A stretch of 60,344 nt of DNA, taken from the NCBI GenBank assembly GCA_015499995.1, contig JADNRV010000293.1, positions 1-60,344 of the forward strand, read 5' to 3'. Of this stretch, positions 21,931 through 33,098 are shown piece after piece. How positions within the stretch are numbered: the first letter of the stretch is position 1; the number at the start of each line of letters is the position of its first letter. The notes beneath the pieces are model-generated. The model was not told where the DNA came from and searched no databases. It saw nothing but the letters and a program-made list of their open reading frames with translations. Origin of the DNA: Flammula alnicola (Eukaryota > Basidiomycota > Agaricomycetes > Agaricales > Strophariaceae). Position numbers and translations under genes: made by a program.

Positions 21931-22720
21931 TCAGGGAATTCTCCACATCGCGATGCCACTTCTATCAGCGTCCAACTCCTTCTTTGCTTCCTTGCTCGCT
22001 TTGCTTCGTATCGCTGCGGCAACGAGGAGAGTGACCGCATCTTTGAGAGCCTCCTTCGCGTGGACACCGTCATCACCATTGGCGGTGTCGTCTTTCTGCG
22101 CTTCTGCCGAGTCCACGATGTTATTGGTCGATCCAGCAGCCTCAGCAACCGAGATCTTCACTCTCTCCCAATCGACACACAAGTCAATATACTCGAAAAT
22201 AACATCAACGACGCCTTCGAATTTTCCCGAGGCGCTGCGAATGCCATCGGTCGGGGGTAACTCGATCTCCCAAAGCTGCTCGAGCGTCAATCCATCCCAC
22301 GCAACTAGTGGCGCGCCTATCTTCACCGGAATGACGATAGCCGGGCATCCGTTGAGCAGAATGTAGTTTATAACGCTCTCAGAAGGCCGTGCGCTTAGTG
22401 TCCACACTTTGCGATGGGGTTTGAGGCCTACGACCAGGATGACCATTCTGCGGGGGGTCGGTGGCGGTGGCAGGGGCGTCAATGCCGGCTCTGGAGAAGG
22501 CGTTCGGGATCGGCTGAACACGTTAGAGATCAACGGAATGGATAAGCCGGATAAGCCCTTCCGGATCTCCTCCACGCTAATCGGTGCAGCTGGTTCTTTC
22601 TCCGGGACTTCTGGTGGTGGAGGGGCATCGCATAAAGCGATCACCAAAGCAGACTCGGTCAGTAGCGTTTCTCCCACCCTGTAGTCGCCTGTAACCACCA
22701 CGAAGCGAAAATGAGCATAA
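21931..22720 (-). CDS. Last exon of an unrecognised gene (conserved-looking hypothetical)
   Basis: An open minus frame ends at 21931. A plausible acceptor is at about 22690 (TGGTTACAG before GCGACTACAGGGTGGG), giving an exon that starts GDYRVGETLLTESALVIALC. It continues through a Pro-rich linker (SRSRTPSPEPALTPLPPPP), a well-ordered block RMVILVVGLKPHRKVWTLS..SVINYILLNGCPAIVIPV..WDGLTLEQLWEIELPP, and an acidic/Ala-rich tail. The regular hydrophobic pattern and absence of repeats support real coding. Upstream exons are uncertain. A possible start is ATGGCGACAGAGACACG on the minus strand near 22928, but I could not connect it with canonical sites. No family recognised, function unknown. Confidence 0.5.
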
Positions 22721-22977
22721 GTAGCTGCGATTTCTGCGCGACAAAAAAAGGTCAATGTTTGACGTGCCTGATAAAAATGGACCATGACAGAAAATAATGT
22801 CAGGTTTCATGTTTCTCGGTATGATCGGTCGACGAGCGCTCGCGAACAAATAGGGAGAAAACCAGCCCTTTTCCACGGCAAGATAATCCTTGACGGCAGC
22901 AAAGAGAGACGTGTCTCTGTCGCCATTTTTAAGGAACAAGTAAATCAACGGTGCCTTCGTCCTCGATAACGGGCAGC

Positions 22978-24054
22978 TTACGAATGCAAAGAGCTGCGAT
23001 AGAAACCCAAGGCCGCATCTGATATGGTGTGTTTATACTTGAGCGTTATCAGCAGCACTTTCACTGCTGTGGTTTCGAGCCTTTTGGAATGAATTGGCAC
23101 AATCTTCTTGATTGTATGATCAAACACGAGGTCATTGGCGACCTTCGTGGTAAGGTCAAATCCGACATGAAGTCCAAGTTCCACTAGGATGGTGTCTCCG
23201 AGAGTGGTAACGACTATGTCGGACACGGGTCCCATCCTATTGAATGAATGAAACAACATGTCAGTCAATTGAGTTCAGAATCTTTAAAGAACGAGAGAAA
23301 AAATGCACGAAAGGGATCGCGCGTATCAATAGAATCGAATAGTTGACATACACCGGAGCAGCAACAGCTGCTATCCCTCCCTATCATGATTTTCGGATTA
23401 GTGGCTGAAGGTTAGAACATGGTTCACTTGGCCACGTTGGGAAACCAAGACTTACCGTGGCTGCGATCACCGTGTGCACAGCAAGGTCGCGGAATCGAAT
23501 GCATGGCAAGAATAGCGGAGACGAGTCGCCCCACTGGAAAAACCGTCCACAAGGAGAGGATGATCAAATTATCGTTGAGCATGAAACAACTTTGCCAGCT
23601 TCACACACTCACAGGTGAGAGGCAAACGACATTGGTACCTGCCGCCCGCAAGGTTTCATAAGAGGACATAACAATCCTGCCAGTCATCGACTACATTGGG
23701 ATGGATTGATTGTTAGTTTTGCCTGCGACCGCATTCCGGAAAAGAGGCCATCAAAGCAACTTCCTCCACCCGGAAGGGCAGAGAACGTGGTCATGATGCG
23801 GGCTGATAAGAAGGCTGTTCGGAAGACTACTACTGGGGTGTTCCGGCGCTCCGAGCTGCGATCCGAGCATGGTCTTAGTCTGGCGAACACGAGATCTCCG
23901 GAACATGAAAGGCACGAAACGAAAGTAATAATAATTAAACTAGACCACTCACTCCAACTAGCTTCCTTACAATCCACGGCGCGGCCTTCTCTTCTTCGTT
24001 CACCTCCTGAATGGAGGCGGGGTCAATCGGTCCCAATGCTGAAGCCTCGGGCAT
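22978..24054 (-). CDS. Unrecognised multi-exon gene or genes
   Basis: Exon-like pieces on the minus strand: 24054-23953 starts MPEASALGPIDPASIQEVNE and ends APWIVRKLVG before a GTGAGT donor. A second series starts ATGACTGGCAGGATTG (MTGRIVMSSYETLRAAG) near 23687 and runs through three short exons (LSP / WGDSSPLFLPCIRFRDLAVHT / GGIAAVAAPV). It then enters MGPVSDIVVTTLGDTILVEL..YRSSLHS, ending at 22978. The splice sites of the second series are canonical (GTGAGT, GTAAGT, GTATGT) and keep phase. A stretch between them reads TKTMLGSQLGAPEHPSSS in the frame of the first exon. Whether this is one gene or two overlapping ones is not decided. No domain recognised. Confidence 0.4.
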
Positions 24055-24248
24055 ATCGGCGACGTCTGTTGGGTAGCTTGTTGCTTCTCCGTCCGTTAAG
24101 TGGGGAGGGGCAACGCCGGTTCTGCTGATTTTGTTTGTACTTGTTGTCCCACCTTATAATTCTGCATAAGAAATGGAAAAACAATATTTAACAGCATAAC
24201 ATGCGTCTTTTGGCAAGATGAAAAACTAAACCATAAGTTAAATAACAT

Positions 24249-24361
24249 AGCTAGGCTTTCGCCTGAAAAGAATATAAAAAAGTTAAAGGATAAGGTCTGA
24301 TCTATATGTAATGGGACGAAGAATGAACTGTAAATTTAAATTTTTTCAGGCGAAAGCCTAG
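24249..24361. repeat. Short foldback element, 20-base inverted arms
   Basis: TAGGCTTTCGCCTGAAAA near 24252-24270 is repeated in inverse as TTTTCAGGCGAAAGCCTA near 24343-24361, enclosing about 75 AT-rich bases. The arms are perfect over 18 bases. The region 24140-24600 is otherwise AT-rich without genes. This may be a tiny non-autonomous element or the subterminal part of the transposase-gene element that starts at 24617. Confidence 0.6.
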
Positions 24362-24616
24362 ATAATGAACAAAGGTGTATTTTCTCTCTATAAATGTGGT
24401 CAAGAAAACCAAGTGGTGAGCTGCAATTTTGCTTTTAAAAATGAGGCCAAAAACGCGGTCAAAGGATTATGTAATACACAATTAACGACGCGTCGGGACG
24501 CGTCGGTCCCCGCCAAAATAACATGACCCCGCCTCGTCAACGGTATCTGACACTCTAAAACTCCTCTAATCATTCTCAATTAATTATTCTACATCTGGAC
24601 TACCAATAATTGTGCT

Positions 24617-27541
24617 ATGGGTCGGTATGATCGCAAACGGAAGACCAAAAAACGGTCTGAAGCCCAAATAAAAGCTATGGAAACCACTCGGAAACAGTCT
24701 CGCGTACCTCACAATTCTGACGCAGACAAAGAAAACAATTCAATATCCCAGCTGAAGAAGGATAACGCAAACCTGAAGGAAACTGTGGCATCATATAAGC
24801 AAAAAGGCAAGGAGGAAAACAAGAAATTCTGGAATGAACGTCGAAAAAATCACCGACTCCAAAACAAGGGGGTTCGCGAACCAAAAAAAAATACCTAGGG
24901 TCGAATTATTTTTTTCGCCCATTTTCGCTGGACTAACTAACTACGTAATCAGGCACACGTCCCGATATGGTAATATGACATCACCAGTGCATGTGCTTTC
25001 CCACCTGAAGATCCCTCGCACGTCTCGCAAACCCATTTCTGAGGGATTTTCTCGAGGTTTGCTCGAGGTTGATATGTTCTAGATAATACTACAGATGCAT
25101 TAATACAATATTGTAATGAAATCTGATTTTTTTAGCTTTGAAATACTTAAACCCGCCGTGTTTTGTAAAAGGTCTGAACACTTGCAGTTTACGGAAATCG
25201 CGAACAGATGGACCCGCTTAGTCATCCGGCAACTGCCACAAACTAATGATTGTTTGTTCTATTCTCATTCTACATGCACTAACAGCCTATTTTAATGAGA
25301 TTATCAGTGTAGAGAGTGATAAAACACCTTTGCATCACCCAAAATCGCAAATTTCAGGGCACTTGTAGAGGGGTCTAAAATTTTTTTGGGCGGCCTATGG
25401 CCGGACTAACTAACCGACCCCCGGTCCGGCATTCTGGTTCCAGAACCCCCTTGCTCCAAAAAGCATCAAAGGCACGGAAGGTTGACCTTAAACGGATACA
25501 GGCAGATGCATACCGACTACGGGGGGCATTGGCTTTGGCTGGAAAGGAGGTACACGAGGTGAAAGAGGCAGCCGATAAGACAGTCCGAGGCCTTCAAGCT
25601 CGAATCTGCAACCTCGAGGAAGCCTGCAAAGATCTTCGTCAGGCGCGTGTTGTTCTGTGGAAAAGGTGTCGCCGTCTCGAGTCAGCATTGCGAACACTCA
25701 AGAAACGTGCCAGCGAGAGGGCAAAAAAACACCCTGCCTTGTTTAACATGACATCGAAAGGGGTGTACACAGCGCAAGCTCGTGGATTGGCGCGAATGAT
25801 GGTGGCGAACGGGATGACTGAGGCAAAGGTTGGAAAAGCCCTGCAGGAGGTTGGTCAGGCTCTCGGGATCAAGATTAAACGAAAGATGAGCAAACGCACC
25901 GTTCAACGTGCCATCTTCGAGTCAGGAGTTGCCGCCGACATCCAGTTGGCATATGAAATGGCTAAGACAGACAGTAAGTCATCCTAAATTAATGTATTCA
26001 GCCCCTAACCTTTGTTAAATGTCTCCAGAAATTACCTATAGCTCGGATTCTACATCACACAAGCATATCGAGTACGAATCTCGAGCGATTGCGCTAGAAA
26101 TTGTCGACTATTCAGATCCCGACGCAGAGCCAGCGTGGAAATTACGCACCTTGGGAGTCGGAACATCAGTAAACCACACTAGCCAGACCCAGGTTGACGG
26201 ACTGCGGTGCCGACTTGAAGAACTAGCTGAGGTTTTCAACAACAGTCCATTGGCAAAGCGCGAAAATCTTCGTTTTGTGCCGGATGACTTCGCATACAAG
26301 TTGATTGGAACGAGCGGAGACCACGCCGCTGACCAGAAGAAAAGCCACGAAATCCTCCGCATCTGGAGGATGGAAGTTATCCTGATGCGACTGGGGGAGG
26401 AAGCGATCTTTCGAATGGGCGCTACCCGAGTTCTCGCCCTTCTTATACCACTGAAAGCTAAACAAATTGAAGAAGCCGGAGGCCAAGAAGCTTGGGATAA
26501 GCTAACAGATGAGGAGAAGCGTGCTGCGGACATCCCATTGATCAGGGAAATCGGACAGCAGGTTTTTAATGACTTACCGAAGGGCGAGCAGGAACGCCTC
26601 ACGAGATTCATCCGCACAGGGTGTTGCATGCACAAGGACCTCAACGCGAACAAGGGAGGAGATAAAGCGATGCAAGAAATGTGGAAGAAGTCTGGGAAGA
26701 CACCGCCCATCCTTCTGGCGAACAGAGATAACGCCGCTGTTCTTGAAAATATCACCAACTTGTCCGAACCAACCCCTGCAGAGAAAAGAGCCGAGGAGGC
26801 TTCGAAGCGAGGTGGATGCAAAGCCGCGTCACTTGGAGGGATGATTTGTCGACACAAGGACAAGAAGAAGGGGCAACAAGATACTTACGATTGGTATATG
26901 CAAGTGCACGTCGGGCATCGTGTTCCATACCCCGATGTCAGCAACACAAGATATGGGTCTCACGGCGAGGCAGCAGGAGCTATTGTGGCATACCACGACC
27001 ATTTCATTCGCTTTATGGAGTTTGTGCGCGACGCGAAGGACAAACCTGGCTTTACAAATATCGAACTCAACTTCTACAATGCGTTAAAGAACAAGGAAAC
27101 ACTTACCGAACTCTGCGTGTTGGCCTTATATAACGTCGCCATCTCCCGACCCTTCATGCAACATGTCCGTTCTCACGAAAACCTTCTGGAACTGGGTCCG
27201 TATTTCCAGAAGAAGGTCGAGTTCCTCGAATCGATTGCGTGTGATCCTAAAATCTGGACAGGAAAAGATGCTTCACACGTCGAAGCATGCCTAGGTGGCA
27301 ACGAGTGGGACGATTGGGCTTCAAAGGTCATGACTGCGGTCCAAGAATTTGCGCCCGAGCTCCCAGATCTTGATGAGGCGGTGACAGCGTTTCTGAATGG
27401 TGCGAGAGAGACCTTTACAGAAAGGTTTTCAGATGAATTCAAACCCGGAGGAGACATCGACAAACTTACCGAGAGAGAACGACGCATGTTGTTCTTCCCA
27501 TCAACCAACGACATCAACGAAGGAGGTTTAGGAAGGTGGCG
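24617..27541 (+). mobile_element. Candidate DNA transposon gene of a basidiomycete-wide family, 3' end removed by LTR element
   Basis: It comprises a short charged coiled-coil N-terminal piece (24617-24898), a second coiled-coil piece (25397-25973) and a main exon from 26029. It ends abruptly where the Ty3 LTR begins at 27542. Neither terminal inverted repeats nor a target duplication can be assigned; the left end may lie in the AT-rich stretch 24140-24600. Assignment as mobile rests on the protein family, which I know as multi-copy hypothetical genes in mushroom genomes, and on its setting among transposons. It is inference. Confidence 0.5.
24617..27541 (+). pseudogene. Transposase-like protein (RNase H-fold suspected), truncated by LTR insertion
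   Basis: The intron 25974-26028 (GTAAGT..CCAG, 55 bases) joins AYEMAKTD to K-ITYSSDSTSHKHIEYESR in frame. An upstream acceptor at about 25442 (GACTAACTAAC branch site, TTCCAG) would join the basic N-terminal piece MGRYDRKRKTKKRSEAQ..., but its donor is not clear. Key blocks are SSDSTSHKH, TSGDHAADQKK, TGCCMHKDLNANKGG, LLANRDNAAV and, at the cut end, STNDINEGGLGRWR. Conserved Asp in the first, His-Asp in the third and Glu in the last could form an Asp-Asp-Glu type centre; this is my inference. After GRWR the frame runs 11 residues into the LTR and stops at 27581, so the last part (normally a further 50-100 residues) is missing. Confidence 0.65.
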
Positions 27542-28062
27542 TGTGACAATTGGGAGCTTTCAGAGGCGTGGGAGTCACTGAAAGGCGAATTGGCACACGG
27601 TTGTAGATAGCGCGAGAATCAAGTGAACAGGTTAAAACTGTGTGATTGACTGTCTTGTCCTGTACAAATGGTCGACTATTTATACTAAGCTAAGAGTACA
27701 CGAGTCAGGTAATAAAATGGAGTCCGGAGACGAGAAGACGGACGCGTTATAGGTAGGTATTGAGTAAGTCATTTTACAAGGGATTAGGGAGTCAAAACAA
27801 ATCATAGGGTGACGATAAAGGAGTCAAAAGAGGAGTCAAATAATAAGAGATATAGTCATAATAGCGAGTCAGAGAATAGTAAGTAAATACGGAGCCTTGG
27901 GCAGTTGAACAAAGCTATATACAAGTAGTTAATGAAACAAATAGGGGCTTACGAAGATAAGATAAGATACAAGGATCGCGGGAACAGGCGGATAATCATA
28001 AGGTACGTGATACGTGATGCGTGGTGGTGCGTGGTACGTGATGCGTGATGGTATTTGTTACA
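27542..28062 (-). repeat. 3' LTR of the Ty3 element
   Basis: 521 bases. It differs from the other LTR at two positions that I can find (CTATTT against CTCTTT near 27677, and GAACAAAG against GAACGAAG near 27911). It cuts into the transposase-like gene at its left edge. Confidence 0.95.
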
Positions 28063-28109
28063 TACGCCCTCCTGGCCGTCTGTAAGAAGGCCACAGATTC
28101 CATAAGAGA

Positions 28110-29095
28110 TTAGTTGCGTGTGCCGGACTTGCCGCGATGAGCCGAGGTGATAGGATCAGAACGTGTGCGAGCCGAAATAGAATGATTGGATCGGACGACA
28201 GCGCGGGAGCTAGATGAAGGTCGGGGATCCTTGCGACGGCGTAAGTCTTTGCGTGGGTCATCGCGAGTGGAGTCCTGTACTTCAGTAGGGTACACAAGTT
28301 CGGGATCGATTTCGAAGGCTGCCAGGGTTGGTTCGTTTCCGGAGACAATAGGGAGTTTAGTAGAGAAATCGAAGAGGGTGAATTTGATGTCATCACTGGA
28401 AGCGTTAAAGATAGACGCCCAGGTTACATACGCCGCGGGGATCATTCCTTGAGTAAGTCGTCCGCGGCGAAGGCGAGTGTCGGTAACAATAAACATAGCG
28501 ACCTGTCCAACGTGGAATCCGTGGGAGCGTTTGAGGTAAGGGTCGAAGAGTTCGAAAGTAATACGCGAGCGCCGTGTGAGATGGGGGTGTGCTTCGGTAA
28601 GGGTGAGCGGTTTCTTGTAGGGGATGATAGCATCAATTTCCATGATGTCAGAGATTTCAGCGTTGGGGTCAACGTGAGGCAGGGTTGGAGGATCATCTAA
28701 AGTAGTTGGAAAAGTGGAAGCAAGTTGGGATTTGAATAAAAAATGACGAGGGAATTTGAAAGAATTACTAGGGGTTAAATTAAGTGCAGAAGTCTTAAGA
28801 CAGTAGATTAGGACAAGGATTTATAATTAAAGAAATGAATAGGAACCTGGGGAATATTGACAATAGGAGTCTTGGGTGTATCGTTCAATGGGACTTGGGT
28901 AGCGACGGAAAGTTTGCCGGGAGCAGCCGTAAGCGTTGGAGCAGACATGATAACGTCCGTGAGAGCAGTTGTGGCCTCGGGGGGAGTAGCCGGCGAATTG
29001 TCCGAGGGAGGTTTAGAGTTGGTATCAACAAGGATAGTAGACATGATGAGGAAGGGGAATAGAACGAAGTGATCGATGAGGGAGAAGATTTTCAT
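28110..29095 (-). CDS. Additional open frames between pol and the 3' LTR of the Ty3 element
   Basis: Two frames follow pol on the same strand. 29095-28808 starts MKIFSLIDHFVLFPFLIMST, a hydrophobic stretch, then a Pro/Thr/Ala-rich segment ending in VPIHFFNYKSLS. 28643-28110 gives 177 residues starting MEIDAIIPYKKPLTLTEAH and ending in a basic, Arg/Ser-rich tail; it is open further upstream to about 28694 (DDPPTLPHVDPNAEISDI). A spliced product joining the two is possible through a TAG acceptor near 28696, but I do not find a clean donor. No similarity recognised; the basic tail suggests nucleic-acid binding. Most Ty3 chromoviruses have only a short stretch here. Confidence 0.45.
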
Positions 29096-29161
29096 CGACC
29101 AAGGAAAGATAGTAGAGTAGCGAGGTATTTTATAGGTGAATGGCGAAGATTAAAGAGGAAA

Positions 29162-32100
29162 TTAAAGGGATACAGACCCCAGAGATAATTGGGGATCTTC
29201 GGACGGTGGCGACGCGGTACCGAGAGGGAGAGAATGGATAGAAGTTGCATTGTGTAAATCCAGGTAGTCGGTAAGTGCATTCAAATGCGAAATTTGGGAA
29301 TAGGGAAGCCAGGTTATGTCACCAGCTTTCCATAAAATCTTGAAGCGTGCGTCCGTTTTGAGTCCTGAGTGACCAAGAATTTTATCGACGGCCCATTCAG
29401 GTTCAGATTCGTCACCGGAATTGAATTGTGAAAAGTCGCGTCCAGGGAAGAGACGGTCGTCATTTGGAATATGGATTCTGAGAAGGGAAGCATGAAAAAC
29501 ATCATGAACGCCGCGCTGTTTCAGGGTTGGAGGGAGCTGGACTTTGTAAGAGAAGTTTTGATAATCCTTTAGGATTTTGTATGGACCTATAAATTTAGGA
29601 ATCAGTTTTCGAGCTAGCCCAGCAGGGAAGGATATGTTTTTAGACGATAGATATATTAGGTCTCCTTCACTAAAAGGAGCCGGACGACGGTGCTTATTTG
29701 CGTCATGAGTTTGTTTAACTCTAGATGCTAAGATACTGTCATGAGCGGCAATAATAGCCAGTTTTCGCTGTAGAGCGAAATTTCTAATAGATGGGTATTC
29801 TGATTTTTTAGCAGAGTCCCAAATCATTGAACGTGGCATGCGTCCTGTATTTAAAAAGAATGGCGCATATCCAGTACTTTGAGAGCGTGCACAATTGATG
29901 GCGAATTCTATACTGGGTAATTTAGCTACCCAATCTGTTTGTTTACTGTTAACGCACTGTCTCAGCATTTGAGTAACCGTGCGGTTCGCTCGTTCAGTTG
30001 AGCCATCCGTTTCCGGATGATAAGCACTGGACATGTTTAATTGAGTTCCAATGAGTTGATTCAGGTGAGTCCAGAATGTACTGGTGAATAGTACATCCCT
30101 ATCACTGATTATGTGCTTAGGAAGTCCATGTAATTTATAGACATGCTCAAACATAAGTTCGGCGACGTCTCGGGTTGTATAAGTTATTCTACTAGGTATC
30201 AGATGGACCATGGCGGTTAATAAACAGATGATGACAGTTATTTGATCGAATGATCCGTCTCTATTCGTGGACTCAGGAAGTGGTCCGACAAAGTCCACTC
30301 CAATAGACTCCCAGGGTAACGATGGGACCGGTAAGGGATTCAATAGTCCATAGGGTTTTTGATTGCTGGGCTTACTTCGGCGGCATGTTATGCAAGTTAA
30401 ACAATAAGCAGTGACGTCGGAGGCCATCTCTTTCCACCACACGTGTGCGCGTAGGTAGGTTAAAGTTTTATTTGCTCCGAGATGAGCTAAAAGTGAGTGT
30501 GCTTCCGATATGGCAATTTCTCGGGCATTTCTTCCTTGTATAGTAATTTTAGGAATGCATAAGGTTTTTTGTCCATTCTCTTTCAAATATACTAATCCGT
30601 CTTCTGTTTCAAAGTTCTTGAACTCTTTAGGATTAGACACTATTCGTTGAAAGAATGGATCTTCTCTATATTGATCCCGGATCTCTTGGACAAAGTTTAA
30701 ACCATCTTCGGCTTGTGACAAGACTTTTAATAGAGACGTTTGATGGACCATGGACTCTATTTCAGTCCCGCGTTGATCATCAGGTACGTTTCTATTTATA
30801 GTTTCCGTAATGGAATCTATTGATCGATCTGGCGTTTTCGGACTTGATACGTCATGTGGTTTATTTTTAGTGGTACTCCCGCCCTCCTTTCGTTCTCCAG
30901 GGCCTTTGAGAACGAAACGATCCTTCACACGCCGTGCAAACTCTGCGGACGTCTCAGGACGGCCTGTTTCAGCTGGAGGCGGTTTCTTTCTAGGCTTTCG
31001 CTGGACAGCTACTTTAGCATCTATCCCAGCGAGTACTGGTAATGATAATTCAATAGGTGCGTCATCATTAAGAATATCAAAATATGTATACTCTGACTCA
31101 GCGCGGACAGTGCCTGGTGAGTCATTGGAGTATATGCGGGATAACGCATCTGCGACCACATTTTCGGTACCCGGAACATACATTACTTCAAAGTCAAATT
31201 CGCTGATCTTTTCACACCAGCGTGCTTGGCGGCCAGATAGATTTTTCTGTCGAAGTAAATGTATTAGACCTTTATGGTCAGTAATCCATTTAAATTTAGT
31301 ACCCTGCAGAATATCACGATGCCGCAGCATAGTTTCGACACCAGCAAGCATCTCAATTTCATGTACAGGGTAATTCTGTTGTGCAGAATTTAGTTTAGCT
31401 GAATAGAAAGCTGCAATCTGCGCAGTCTTCCAATTATCACCTTGGCTGACTACCCCAGCTATCCCAGTGGAGCAACCATCCGTTACCATCCAAATGGGAG
31501 GTGAATCTTTTGTGTATTTTAATGGTACTCGGCGATGATCACGCGCGTTTTGCACCAAGCGCTTTACATCTTCAAATGCGCGTTGTTCAGTATAACCCCA
31601 TCGGAATGCGACGGTGTCACCTGTTAACCCATGTAGCACAGCCATAGGGATTCGGACATTGGGAATATCATCAGCAAGATATCCTACTGATCCCAAGAAT
31701 CCGCGCAACAGGTCGCGGTTTGTAGGGGTTTTCCAATTGACCACAGAGTCGACTTTATCAGGGTCCATTCGGATACCGCTGTCGTCAACTATGCGTCCGA
31801 GTATTTTCAATTCAGGCTCCAGAAAGTGGAGTTTCTTTTTACTCAAATATAATTTCTCCTTGGTAAGGATATCAATAATCAGTTTGGTATGCTGGAGATG
31901 TTCTTCCAAGGTATTAGAGTAAATTACTATGTCATCTAGATAGATGTCCATAAATCTCCCAATATAGGGTGAAAATATATGATTCATTAGAGCTTGATAA
32001 GTTGCAGGAGCATTACAATCTCCAATTTGAATTACTAGACTAACCATGTTACCATCAGGTGTTGTAACCGCTGTGCGGTCAACATGGCTAGGCTCAATAC

Positions 32101-33098
32101 GGATTTGCTCATATGCATCTTTGCCATCCATAGTTGATCGGAATGGATGCGCCGCTGCGCGCCTAAGTATTCCTTCCGGATCAGGAAGCGGCGAAGTTAA
32201 TTTAACAGTGTTGTCATTTCGCGCTCGCAGGTCCACGACCGTGCGAAGCATCACTGGTTCACCGGGTGCACGCGGTTTAGGTATCAGTAGCATAGGAACT
32301 GTATTCCGAGAGCTAGTTATTTTCCAGCGTCCGGTTTTAAGATAAGCATCGCGTTTTTCTGCCCATTCTTTTCGAAATGGTTCTGGGCAGCGAGACGCCC
32401 TCCATGGATACAATTTCGTCTCATCAATAAGAGGAACTGTATGATTAATTGCCCTCAATGGCGGCAATTTAGTTTCCCCTGCGGTTTTGCAGAGCGGCTC
32501 AGCATAGTCAATTAATATCTTACGCGCTTTATTTATGGATTCACTAGTAACTTCCATAGCGCGAGAGGCTACCGTAGTAACCGATTTTCCAAGCAAGGGC
32601 TTAGAAACATCGCTTCCAATGAATACTCGAGCGGGGTTAAACCCTATACTGACACTATGCTGATATAGCCATGTAGTGCCTAAAATTAGATCGTACTGTG
32701 AAATATTAATAACATCAAAAGTACGTTCTTCATTGATTCCTTCATATTGAAATCGGGCTCGTGTTTTTGCATTTATTTTAGATCTAGATCCCTGTACTGC
32801 TAGTTGAAGAGATACTGGGATTTTGAATAGCTCTTTAGTTAAATTGAGCTGATCTGTAATTGTAGAAGATATAAAATCTCCTAGGGAACCGGAGTCGAGT
32901 AATGCTCGAGCCGGTTGTCCATTTATATTGACAGTAATAACTACGGGTTTTGCAACTAAGCGCTCGCCGTCTTTGACATGCGCGGCGTTACGCTGAACCG
33001 CCGGGTATGATCCTCTTGGAATTTGGATCAAACCTACGGTTACCTCAGTCACTGAGTGGTCCGGAGTCGCAATCCGCGACTCCATTCCTGAAAAACCT
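29162..33098 (-). CDS. Pol polyprotein: protease, reverse transcriptase, RNase H, integrase, chromodomain
   Basis: 1,307 residues counted from the ATG at 33085, but it is normally made by -1 frameshifting from gag. Protease ALLDSGSLGDF (DSG at 64-66). Reverse transcriptase with VVDLRARND, MDGKDAYEQI and the catalytic YLDD near 380. RNase H with TDGCSTG (about 536) and ITDHKGL (about 601). Integrase zinc-binding H..H..CLTCITC (about 865-900), then GVDFVGPLP, SDRDVLF and ETDGSTERANR carrying the Asp-Asp-Glu triad (about 928, 995, 1,030). The C-terminus has the GPY-type KFIGPYKIL and a chromodomain, PEWAVDKILGH..FKILWKAGDITWLPY (about 1,226-1,270), which usually directs insertion to marked chromatin. 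The frame is intact. Residues given are approximate. Confidence 0.96.

Noticed and set aside
33049..33085. Independent pol start at the ATG 33085
   Set aside because: Possible but less likely than frameshifting: the ATG lies inside the predicted hairpin region 3' of the slip site, and protease would lack nothing either way. The TAG/TGA bracket fits -1 shifting.
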